Shown in pieces: positions 31,331 to 40,330 of a stretch of DNA of 64,000 nt. The stretch comes from Xanthostigma xanthostigma. Lineage: Eukaryota > Arthropoda > Insecta > Raphidioptera > Raphidiidae. The stretch spans positions 6,200,001 to 6,264,000 of the forward strand of contig OY754475.1 of assembly GCA_963575645.1 (NCBI GenBank), given 5' to 3'. The position numbers were made by a program, and so were the translations under genes. Under the pieces are notes generated by a model, which saw only the letters and a list, made by a program, of their open reading frames with translations, had not been told where the DNA came from and did no database searches. Each line of letters begins with the position of its first letter. The first letter of the stretch is position 1.

Positions 31331-33055
31331 AAATAGACCAAACGGAAGTTAGGAATGAAACATTTGAAAAAAATTAGAAGCGGTTTAAGTTAGTTTTGTT
31401 TTTATAGGATTGCAAATATGTTTTCATAAATGTTTACAATTGGTTTCCAGAAAATAATCCTCTTAAAAATAGAGGCATAGGAACCGAGGAGAAAGTGAAA
31501 TGAAGAAAAAATATGTAAGAAACGCTTTCAAGTGCGTTTCTTATCATGGAGTTGTGAGCCTGTTTTCTTTTAAATTTCCACCCTTAGTTGCAGAGAAGTA
31601 ATCCCATATGTCAGACGGAAAAAATACATAATTTAGATAGAACAAGGAGAAATGGGGTAAGTCATAGAAAAGTAACAACTGGAAGAAGAAATCTGAATTG
31701 GTCGACGACAATATATAATAATAGGCAGACAGGTTTATGATAGCTTTGTTGTACAAAAATTGATTAAAAGACAAGTTTCGGGGCGAGAAAATAACTAATG
31801 TTATGAAAAAGTTTATCTGCGCAAAATCGAAAATATCAACTCTTTAAAAATTTATTAAGATGAAAATTGACGCGTTTTTAAAATTTAATTAAATTCAACT
31901 ACTTTTTTGTCAGTGTCTCAGTTGGAAAAATTATTAAAACGGGATTTCGTGGTTTAGCATTTTAATTGCAAATTATTTAAAATCAATCAATAAAATTTTA
32001 ATTAAGTTTTGTTTTGAATCAAGTACGCTGTGTGCGTCTAACGAATAACAATCGAGTAAAAAAAAGAAACTTATAATAGAAAGGTTCGATTATGACGTGT
32101 CTCTGAGAAACAAAATTCGGACGCGAATTCTACGTTTCAAATGTATTTCGTACACTAACTTTCAAAACTAATTCGAATTTTGTTTTCAAAATTAACTGGT
32201 CGATCCATAGACATTATAGAGAACGCGTTCTCTTTCCTACTATAAGCTCAAAATACGTTTGACTATAATTAGGTAGTAGATAGAGACATCTATAGTTGAC
32301 TGTCTAGTTCTGTCTCCTTTCTGACAATGGATCGGTCCAAACACATTACCCAAGTTGTTCACAAACCAAAGAGTTCGACTATTGATATAAAAGAGAAACA
32401 AGTGAACTATAACATCGATGATTGGTTGCACGAAACGAAACTCCGCCCTATTTCCATCCCCACTCTTGCAACTATTCTAAACATCACGTTGAATACGTTG
32501 CAGACGGTTTCTGTGATTATAAATTCCTCTATGTCACCGTAAGCCCTATATAAGGTTGATAATACTGATACACCTCAGGTTCAAAAACTCCCCTTTCCCC
32601 GCCGGCCGTGCTCCCCATTGTTACACGTTTTAATTAATTAAACTGCTACTAACATTGCACCTGGTGGTTGTCGTAAAAAAAGCTTATAAAGTTCACGTTT
32701 ACAGAGACCTTTGTTACCTACAAAGCTTACAGAGCTCGTGAGAATCGACCACGCTTGTCGGAAGCTTTGGAAAGCGGCAGTTCCTTTGTTTTAATTCCAG
32801 AGTTGTGAGTTTTGTGGCGGTTTCTTTTTCTTTTTTTAAGAGTTCGAATTTTCATACATCGTTCGTTTCCCGGTCAGGCGAAGGTGCCGGGTTCGACGTC
32901 CTGTGAAAGTCGTAATCGATGACCCGGAGTGTTTATAATTTTTTGAGGTTAACGAACCTTGAATCTACTAACTCCGGTTTATTGTTAATTATTCGTCCTG
33001 AATAATGAGATTTATCATTTCTGTTTGAAAGGGAACACGATAATCAAATTATAGG
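31330..33055. other. No gene recognised; small ORF at 32327-32542
   Basis: A 71-codon plus-strand frame (32327-32542) starts MDRSKHITQVVHKPKSSTID. It has no recognisable domain, and nothing around it suggests splicing or a promoter. The rest is AT-rich. Position relative to the 5-HT7 exon suggests intron. Confidence 0.25.
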
Positions 33056-33059
33056 TATT

Positions 33060-33600
33060 ATTTCATGTTCTCCTGATACCTACTATTTATTTTGTATAGA
33101 CAATCAAACCTTTCTTGCAGACATAGAAGTCTTCCTGGTTATTAGGAGAACATCAAATTAAATTAACGAGGATATTAAATTTACTCTATGTTAAGTATAA
33201 GAAGAACATGTCTTGTGATTTTTTTTTAATTCAGGAACGGAACGTACTTTCTTTGCGTTCGTGTTTTCCTGATTAGTAAGAGGATATAAATCACAGGAGG
33301 TATTTTAAACTAACGATCGAATACATTAAAAAAATCTAAACTAAAAAAAGTATCGTAAATCCACACTCATGCTTCACAGATTTAGTTCATGTTTTTGTAT
33401 ACTAGGAGTACATAAATTACAGAAGTAAACTAACGACTAAATACATTAACATTTTTTTTGTCTAAAATCTAAGCGTTATCATAAAAACACATTGTGCTCT
33501 TTGTTCATGCTCTCCTGATTATCAGGAAAATATAAATCACAGAGGTATTTTAACGACTAAATGCATTAACATTTTTTTTTTCATTTCTAAAACCTAAACT
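33060..33600. repeat. Diverged tandem repeat, ~120-bp unit
   Basis: Related blocks occur near 33062, 33130, 33260, 33390 and 33510. The clearest share (C)TCCTGATTATCAGGAAAATA, TAAATCACAGAGGTATTTTA and ACTAAATGCATTAACA followed by a T-run. Each block contains a small palindrome of the TCCTGATTATCAGGA type. The units are diverged, so the array is old. Confidence 0.6.
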
Positions 33601-34156
33601 CTGAAGAACTACATACATAATGTACACTGCGCTGTTTCACGGATTCTTGACTCTTCTCCCTGATGACAATATTATCATACCCGAGATCTTTAAGTACCTA
33701 CTTAGTCTCCCAGGAGGTTAAAAGTTGGTAATGTTGCATGGAGTACTGTTTATGTACTTCAAACTGACATTACAGTAAAGTTAGATATGAAAATATGGTA
33801 GTGAATATACACGGTTTGCTGACAGTTGGGTTCTAAGTCAACAACGAGAAAGCACTTTTTTCAAAGTCAACTTCGCGTGTTTGTTAGTCTGATAGTTTGG
33901 GTCAAAACTTGCGAGTCGATTTGGAACCACTTCCACTTGATCTGTTACTTTGAAATTTTGCATACTTATGTAGTATCGATGACAATCCAATAATCTCATA
34001 ACCATGACCAGATGATGCAGTCAGGATAGTCACGACGCAACTTTTCAACGGCCTATGGTAGACGTTCTGTGTTTGGGCTCTTTTTGTTTCTTATAATACA
34101 CCCATGCTACGTTCGTAAAGGGTAGATTACTAAAACGGAAATAATAAAATATAAGT

Positions 34157-34555
34157 AAAAACAAGCTTTTATTAAAATTTACTAAAAAAACAGTCAAACA
34201 AATAAAATCATTGTATCATTGTTGACCTGACTTAGATAAGATAAGATAAAATTATTGAAAGACATTAAACATATTATTATGGACAGAAAAATAAAACAAT
34301 TTCCTAGGCAGCGTTCCCAAATACCTGCTGCTTGATTAAACAAAAACAAATGAATATTAATACAGAACCAACAAAAATGTTTGAATTGGAAAAAATGAAA
34401 ATAAAAAACCCAAACTAAAAAATTTGTCGCGATATATGTTCATAAACATAATTACCTTTTTGCGAAAAGTTATTAGGTCAGGTCAACAATGATAGAATGA
34501 TTTTGTTTGTTTGTTATTTTATACGCGTTAGTACATTTTAATCAAAGCTTGTTTT
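34157..34555. mobile_element. Inverted-repeat element, AAGCTTTTATTA tips
   Basis: Left arm 34157-34233 and right arm 34475-34555 are inverted; the tips are ACAAGCTTTTATTAAAATTT and ACAAGCTTTGATTAAAATGT. The arm ends pair GTTGACCTGAC with GTCAGGTCAAC. The ~240-bp middle is AT-rich and non-coding. The foldback at 63714-63944 has the same tip. Confidence 0.7.
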
Positions 34556-34559
34556 AAAA

Positions 34560-35660
34560 AAATTCTACTTATTTTTTTTTTTGTAAAAAATGTGTTCATT
34601 GAATTACCCCTTCAGCGCACTGCCTACAGGCCGATTCAAATCGACTCCCGCCTAGGTGCTCATTTCATTTAAACCACCCCGACGGTGCCGTTTTTTTGAT
34701 TTTTTCGTTACGACTGCAAGGCTTTTTTGTATATAAATGGCGCTTGTCTTGTACGAAACATTAGCATAGTAAAACAGATTGAAGCGGATCGATACGATCT
34801 TTTCTAAAAATAGATACAATATGACAGTCGCTGTTGAACACACTCGCACGCAATTGTCATATTATTAGTTGTGTACGACAGAGTCACAGTCTAAATGTGC
34901 AGTACAAGCTCACCGGTTCTCGAATTGGTAAAATTTCTAAACAGCAAACACTATTTTTCAAAAACGTTTCTAAGTAGAAGAAAATAAAGCCATGCATAAC
35001 GGGTAAATCCGAACGGATGGCAACCCTATGCACAATGTACATATGCAAAATGTGAGGTTATGTTTGTAAATGACAACAAAAGCATACACTGAGCCATAAA
35101 CAGTCATTAATTACATATTTACTGTATTGTAATGCACGATTTCCGATGCACAAATAATCGACGTGCATCCCCCATTATTAAGCAAATTATATTATTGTTG
35201 TTCTTTTTTGTTACGGTAAATGTGAGGTTATGATGACGGGGCAATATGGCGGCCGGTTTATTATAATAAGCGCGGCGTTGCATAATATAATGATAATGCG
35301 ATACATTAAATACTCATCAGTGAGAATTTCCGCTCATTTATCACTGATATACCAACGCCATCCATCAATCAGCGTTTGTTTTGTATATATATGTTGCGTA
35401 CGCGTGCCGGGAATTCCCTTCCAGCCTACTACGCCGCTCTATTGTTTTGTATATCACAGCATATATATCTATACGAAGTTCTATATATGGCGCATTCGCT
35501 TTCAAAAGTGCAGCCAACATCCCGATTCGATAAACGGGGGGGAACCAAATCCTTATATTTAAAATTTATTTTTTACTTTTCAGTCCACATTGCTTTTGAA
35601 GAGTATTTTTTGAGTTTTTTAACATCTAAATTAACCAACACTCAAATGACTCTCTATATA
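34560..35660. other. No gene recognised
   Basis: TGTATATAAATGG at 34727 resembles a TATA box and CAATATGGCGGCCGG at 35241 a YY1-type site. No exon follows either. Frames at 35230-35729 (110 and 117 codons, overlapping in two frames) show no family resemblance. Confidence 0.25.
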
Positions 35661-35669
35661 AATTATTTA

Positions 35670-36072
35670 TCTATATATAAAAAATTCTCGCGTGACAATT
35701 TTGACCGCGCTAATCTCCGAAACCACTGAACTGATTTTAATGAAACTTTGTAAATGTGTCTTGCTTGCTGCAACTTACGCTATAGGATAGTTTTTATTAA
35801 ATATTTTGCACGATGCTTTTTCAAAAAAACTGTTTTAGTTACGTGTAACGACATCTATAAGAATTTAATCAAAGCTATTAGTTCAGAAGCAAGTAAAAAA
35901 ATGTTTTAGTACCAAATAGCGACATCTGATAGAATTCGCTCAAAACTATTAGTTCAGAAGCAAATCTAGTAGAATTTGCACAAAGCTATTAGTTCAGACG
36001 CCGGGCCGCAAGCGAAATACATTTAGCAGAATTATATCTATCGCACCCGGGTGAACCGAGACGGAACGCTAG
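35670..36072 (+). mobile_element. Helitron-like element (family 2), near complete
   Basis: Starts TCTATATATAAAAAATTCTC (the 5' end of a second arthropod Helitron-like group), continues CGCGCTAATCTCCGAAACCA, and ends GGTGAACCGAGACGGAACGC then TAG before T. Three GAATTCGC...CTATTAGTTCAGA repeats lie before the 3' end. No coding capacity. Related 3' ends are at 23543-23724 and, reversed, 63544-63600. Confidence 0.65.
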
Positions 36073-36221
36073 TATTTATATTTAAATTATTGTATTGTTT
36101 ATCGATTGATACCCACGTAAAGTGGTATCTAGAAGCGCGAAATTGTGGAAATATGATTTTATTTATCTGTAGTTACTCTGTATTCGTATCGGGAAAGAAC
36201 ATATTATAATTATTATTCTAT

Positions 36222-36847
36222 TCAAATAAATAAAATTGTCGTCCAATATTTTTTTCAGACCATATATTGACAAAAAATAATATGAAAATATAAATCAATA
36301 TAACAAAAGATGACGTTTCGATCCGAATTTGGATCTTCTTCAGAAATATCTAAAAAATATAAAAATTAATTCGTATTAGTTATTTATTATCTAATAAAAT
36401 GCACGAATGATTGATAGTTTTAATGAATAAAAAAATTAATAACAAACAAATTTTTTAATACGTAGTCATGGATATCTAAGTACCCATAAAGAAAAAAATG
36501 TTTAAAAAAGCAAAATATTATTTCAAAATAATATCATAAATATTACTTAAATTTTCGGTATCTAATTGAGCATTAAGAGAGTTTTTATTAGATTTTATAT
36601 AATATATAACATTTCCGAAATACTTCTTTTAAAATAATTCATTATCTAAAATTTTAACACTATCCCAATTAATATTATGGTCATATTCAATTTTATGCTT
36701 AGTTACGACATAATGCTTATCAGGGAGTAATTTATGATTGCTTTGGTGTTCTTTAATTCGTGTTTTAAGCGCTCTTTTTGTTTGCCCAATTGGTCGACAA
36801 TTTCATTTATTTGAAAAGTTCTATTCAGACGTTAATCAAAGATTTGA
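36222..36847 (-). mobile_element. Penelope-like element with coding 3' part
   Basis: A 626-bp insertion flanked by the perfect 13-bp duplication ATTATTATTCTAT (36209-36221, 36848-36860). On the minus strand it starts with the family head (AATCTTTGATTAACGTCTGA, then an inverted copy of its own tail, AAATTGTCGACCAAT), switches into GIY-YIG coding sequence at about 36787, and ends with the 3' tail containing AAATTCGGATCGAAACGTCA. It is the copy that identifies the whole family as Penelope-like. It is strongly 5'-truncated relative to a full PLE. Confidence 0.85.
36518..36787 (-). pseudogene. PLE GIY-YIG endonuclease, C-terminal part
   Basis: The minus-strand frame begins GQTKRALKTRIKEHQSNHKL, the conserved 'GQT.R.L..R..EH' block of Penelope GIY-YIG endonucleases. 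It continues VVTKHKIEYDHNINWDSVKI, the 'H......W..VKIL' block, and ends at a natural stop. One in-frame TAA follows LDNELF, so the piece cannot give a full product. The GIY and YIG motifs and the reverse transcriptase lie upstream in a full element and are absent here. The domain nicks target DNA for target-primed reverse transcription; this is known of the family, not seen here. Confidence 0.8.
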
Positions 36848-36869
36848 ATTATTATTCTATGTTTCATTT

Positions 36870-37475
36870 GTTGTTGTTTTTTTCGTGTATTGTTCAATTG
36901 CGTGTCGTTCGGCATTAAAATTAATGCAATTAAAAAAATCCTAGTGAGGATTGCGGTTGGCTTTAATTACGATAATAATAATACAATTTAATTTAGTTAA
37001 TGTAAGTAAGTTCTATTATTGCTACGCTTTGATCTAACGTACTACAGTTTTAATGCCCAGCCACTGAAGACTAATTTAATAATAACTTCGAATTGTGTAC
37101 GCATGACTTTTAGATTTGATTAATTAAAACATAAAAATGTTGCTTCACTGAGTTGTTATTTAATATCGATCAAAGGGTATTTTTATTAAGCAAAACTTTC
37201 GCAGCGCGATTTATAATTTCGCGCAGGGGGTAGTAAAAGTTTTTGACGCCCTACCAAGTTCATTTATTCCAAATAGTTAGGGAGCTGACATGACGCGGAA
37301 AAAAAACATGCCGCCTGGTAAAAATAAGCTATTTAAATAATTTACAGCATTTTTTCTTTTATGATCAGGACCCATTAAAAGGGAATGAAAAATGTCAAAG
37401 ATAGTTCAAAATGGTTAAAATTTAAAAAAATTTCTGCCGCTTCGTTTTTAGGTTCTGTTAGAGCCAAATGACCGG
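36870..37475. other. No gene recognised
   Basis: AT-rich DNA between a PLE and a SINE. Nothing exon-like; no paired repeats seen. Confidence 0.3.
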
Positions 37476-37501
37476 GAGATACCAGCGGCAGAAATTTTTG
37501 A

Positions 37502-37915
37502 CCTACCGAGCGGAGTGGCGTAGCGGTGAGAGCACTAGACTCGCATTCGGGAGGTACCGGGTTCGAATTCCGGCGGAGGCAGATGTGGCTGGGAGTTTTT
37601 CCCGACTGCCTCTCGCCGAGAAGCGGTAATTCCTGTACCGGCCGTCTTGTTGAGGTTTTCCGTGGTTTCCCTCAACAATTCCAGATAAATATCGAGATGG
37701 TTCCTTAGTCAAGGCCATGGCCGATTACCTGTTAAACTCCCATGCTCAAAATTATCCTAGTTTCCTAAAAATGCCTTCATTCGCCCATTGCTATTAATTA
37801 AGTTGAAGTTTAAAAATGGTTGAAAATAACAGGAAGTGCGGTAGAAAAAAAATAGTAATGGTGCGAATGGCGTCTGTTATGACATAAAGTCGAGAAACGC
37901 ATTATTATTATTATT
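37502..37915 (+). mobile_element. tRNA-derived SINE, copy 4, full length
   Basis: The best copy of the family, about 414 bp. The head has an A-box region (GTGGCGTAGCGGTGAGAGCA) and B box (GGGTTCGAATTCC), i.e. a pol III promoter from a tRNA. The core includes CTCGCCGAGAAGCGGTAATT and CAAGGCCATGGCCGATTACC; the latter resembles a core shared by several insect SINEs. The 3' end is an ATT microsatellite. It is flanked by a ~22-bp duplication, TACCAGCGGCAGAAATTTTT (37480-37499) and the same with one mismatch at 37917-37936. ORFs over the tRNA head are artefacts. Confidence 0.9.
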
Positions 37916-37989
37916 ATACCAGCGGCAGAAATGTTTGATCAATTGCACCGTCCCCAAGCTACTCCTAAGAATGTGGATTTATGAACATT

Positions 37990-38046
37990 AATTGGTCGAT
38001 AATTTTATTTTTTAGAAGAGTAATCAGACGTTAAGCAAAGATTTGT
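37990..38046 (-). mobile_element. Penelope-like head fragment
   Basis: TTGGTCGATAATTTTATTTT followed by AATCAGACGTTAAGCAAAGA is the PLE head in the same orientation as at 2802 and 36222. No clean flanking duplication was found. Confidence 0.55.
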
Positions 38047-38049
38047 ATA

Positions 38050-38410
38050 TATTATTATACCTATAGATAAACTTTTATATCGCGCTATTGTTAAGTTTTC
38101 TGGAAAATCAAAGCCAAATTTCGCGTTAAATTATTCATTACACCGTGTCGTATATTCGCGAATATATTATATTGTGCAGTCAACCGCAAAAAGCGTTTTC
38201 AAAGATTCACTAAAATACCTTTTGATATGCGGTGCCATAATCTTTAAATTTATCCGTCTACCTTTTCTTTACATTGTGCTTTCTCGGTATTTTGATATGC
38301 ATAACAATAAAATACCGTACTATAAAGATTTAGGTAGAGAAAATATTATTAAAATGTAAGTAATAATATTTTGATACGAAAATCTGTGGAATATTATTCC
38401 GCCTTAATTC
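38050..38410. other. No gene recognised
   Basis: AT-rich; a 61-codon frame at 38174-38359 is without family resemblance. Confidence 0.3.
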
Positions 38411-38417
38411 AACCTGT

Positions 38418-38920
38418 TAGAGATGAGAAAACGGGTCTTTTTAGTGATCTGCATCTTTGCATCTGGATCCCACATGTGATCCGGCTCCCTGAACCGGTTC
38501 AAAAAGAGCCGAATTCTGAATATGTTATTCGAGTCAACTGAGCCACTGAGTTAGTTGAGTCAATCATATCACGTAATATTATGCCAGTGACTGACTCACA
38601 TATTATAAGGCGCGATTTTACAGGTTGCTACTTGCTATGTTACAGAAAGCATATTACAATATGCAATACAATACCTTAAATAGTTGTGACTTAAGTAAAA
38701 CATTGTAATAAGCTGTAGCGCCTGTGCGTAGTGTGTACCATAGCCAGACATATGATGTATGAGTCATTTGAGCTGACAGTGCTTCTGTGTGTTAAGTGTT
38801 TCACTGAGTTATGCGGATCCGTTGAGCCATCGGCTCATAAAAAAGTGAGTCGGCTCTCACGGATCTTCTGTCGGAGCCGACTCTTTGAACCGGTTTAGAT
38901 CTGAGTTACCCAACCCCACT
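38418..38920. mobile_element. hAT-type MITE, second copy of the 18926 family
   Basis: Reverse-complement copy of 18926-19458. Left tip TAGAGATGAGAAAACGGGTC, right end GAGTTACCCAACCCCACT. The interior includes GAACCGGTTCAAAAAGAGCC and ATTTGAGCTGACAG as in the other copy. Flanking octamers do not match, so the right tip has probably decayed. Confidence 0.8.
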
Positions 38921-38934
38921 CTACGCATAGCTCG

Positions 38935-39152
38935 AGCGTATCGTTTAGAGGAGATGGTAGCAAGGTGGGGAATCTGCGTAGTAAGAAGAGTAGGAGAAGC
39001 GTGATTTATGATTTCAGAGCGTAGGCAGTATCTGCACTGTCAATGGTGCGTTGTCTAGCGACTAACTACTCCTTGTTATAAAAACATAAGTCCGTCCGTC
39101 CCGAAACTGTTCAGGCACAGAAATGACGCTGCTACCTTCTCTAAACGATACT
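38935..39152. repeat. Short inverted-repeat element
   Basis: GTATCGTTTAGAGGAGATGG at 38938 and CTACCTTCTCTAAACGATAC at 39132 are inverted arms of about 25 bp. The ~165-bp middle is non-coding. It immediately follows the hAT MITE. Confidence 0.55.
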
Positions 39153-39159
39153 ACAGCTG

Positions 39160-39722
39160 TATATGTAAAAGGTAGTCCAAATTTAATTTCAAATAAAAGC
39201 GTCAAGGTATTATAGTCGTCTCGGGGGAAGGTGCCCGAAAAGCAAGCGGCGGGATGAGAAATAATCTACTGGGTTTTTCGATCTTTAGATTAAAGATTAA
39301 GTCCAGTGGCGAGGTACCTAAAAACAAGAGACGAGCAATGTTGCGTCATAAATAGTCTACTCGATGGTCCACATTCCAGGCGCATGAAGCACTTTATTAT
39401 TCAACCCTTCGTTAAATACAAGCGAGTCAGATTATTGTAGTTAAATCGTCGGCTCTAATCTTTTCCATAGCCCTACATTATAATAGTAGGAGAGCTATCA
39501 AACATGTTTAGGTTGATGTTTTAAGGGCAGCGTGAAAAAACGTCTTTTGTAATGTCCGAACGTAAAATCGAGGACTTGGCTGAAGGGTAGTAGGATCTAG
39601 TCAAGCCGTGATTTTTTTTTGGAAGAAAAGTCCTTGAGGCATTTTGAAAATTCAAGTGTTACACAAATTTTCACGCTGCTTCTAATACCTACCCAAAAAT
39701 GTTTGTTAGCTCTTGGACTATG
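39160..39722. other. No gene; left flank of the BEL element
   Basis: Mixed-composition DNA without a recognisable gene. It ends in the target duplication of the BEL element. Confidence 0.3.
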
Positions 39723-39727
39723 ACGAC
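39723..39727. repeat. BEL target-site duplication, left
   Basis: ACGAC directly before the 5' LTR; the same five bases follow the 3' LTR at 43558-43562. A 5-bp duplication is usual for BEL/Pao integrases. Confidence 0.85.
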
Positions 39728-39991
39728 TGTTGATGATTCAAAATAGCGCGCCATCACCGTGCGCATGACAGAGTGCGCGCGTCGCTACACGCACGCCTGA
39801 CAAACCAGGCTGTGCAGAGTGTGAACGTAATCGTCAACAAGAAAGCACGTACATGCACAATAAAAGACATTTTTTCTATATTTTTTGTCGTATTCTAAAA
39901 TACTTAAATCAATTTATTATAATTAATATCGAATGTGTTATATTTACTTTCAATCTTTCAATTAAAACGAAATACTGTTCAACATAAAACA
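39728..39991 (+). repeat. BEL 5' LTR
   Basis: 264 bp, TG...CA ends. It begins TGTTGATGATTCAAAATAGC and has a GC-rich first third (U3) and an AT-rich remainder. AATAAA at 39859 is the likely poly(A) signal. No obvious TATA box. Confidence 0.92.
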
Positions 39992-39993
39992 TT

Positions 39994-40011
39994 TGGTGCC
40001 GAAACCCGGGA
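39994..40011 (+). other. Primer-binding site (tRNA-Phe)
   Basis: TGGTGCCGAAACCCGGGA, two bases after the LTR, is the exact complement of the 3' end of animal tRNA-Phe including CCA, as I recall that tRNA. It is where minus-strand DNA synthesis would start. Confidence 0.8.
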
Positions 40012-40212
40012 ACAAGCTATTGCAAGCCGCTCTTCACAGCTACAGTTTTACAAGGCAAGAAAGGGGGTGAGTCCATCCTATCATTATTTCCATTCTCGAA
40101 TACATATTTTGTGTCTTAATTAAGTCAAGCTTCAAAACAGTCATTTATTTCAACAAACGAAAAAACGTTGCAACACGTGCAATGTGCATGTACACATAAC
40201 CTGTCAGCCATT

Positions 40213-40266
40213 AGTGAATCGTTTCATTCAATTCGAGTCAGTGAATCGTTTCATTCAATTCGAGTC
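40213..40266 (+). repeat. 27-bp tandem repeat in the BEL leader
   Basis: AGTGAATCGTTTCATTCAAT plus TCGAGTC occurs twice in tandem, and a third partial copy follows (AGTGAATCG). It lies 65 bp before the ORF start. Confidence 0.85.
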
Positions 40267-40330
40267 AGTGAATCGTTCGTTTAGTCAGTAGATTGTGATA
40301 TTGTCAAAAGTTCGTTTGTCAATTATAACA

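Noticed and set aside
32327..32542. 71-codon ORF starting MDRSKHITQ
   Set aside because: Reasonable start but no homology that I recognise and no supporting signals; kept only as a note.
32855..32935. B-box-like GGGTTCGACGTCC as a tRNA
   Set aside because: No A box or cloverleaf at the right distance.
34727..34740. TATATAAA as a core promoter
   Set aside because: No initiator, downstream exon or conserved context; such strings are common in AT-rich DNA.
35230..35729. 110- and 117-codon overlapping plus-strand ORFs
   Set aside because: They occupy two frames of the same DNA, run into a Helitron-like 5' end, and resemble no family.
37502..37575. A functional tRNA gene
   Set aside because: A and B boxes are present, but the sequence does not fold into a complete tRNA that I could identify and is followed by a SINE body and target duplication.
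37503..37718. ORFs over the SINE head, and similar ones at 3123, 8635 and 23244
   Set aside because: All arise from tRNA-derived SINE sequence on either strand.
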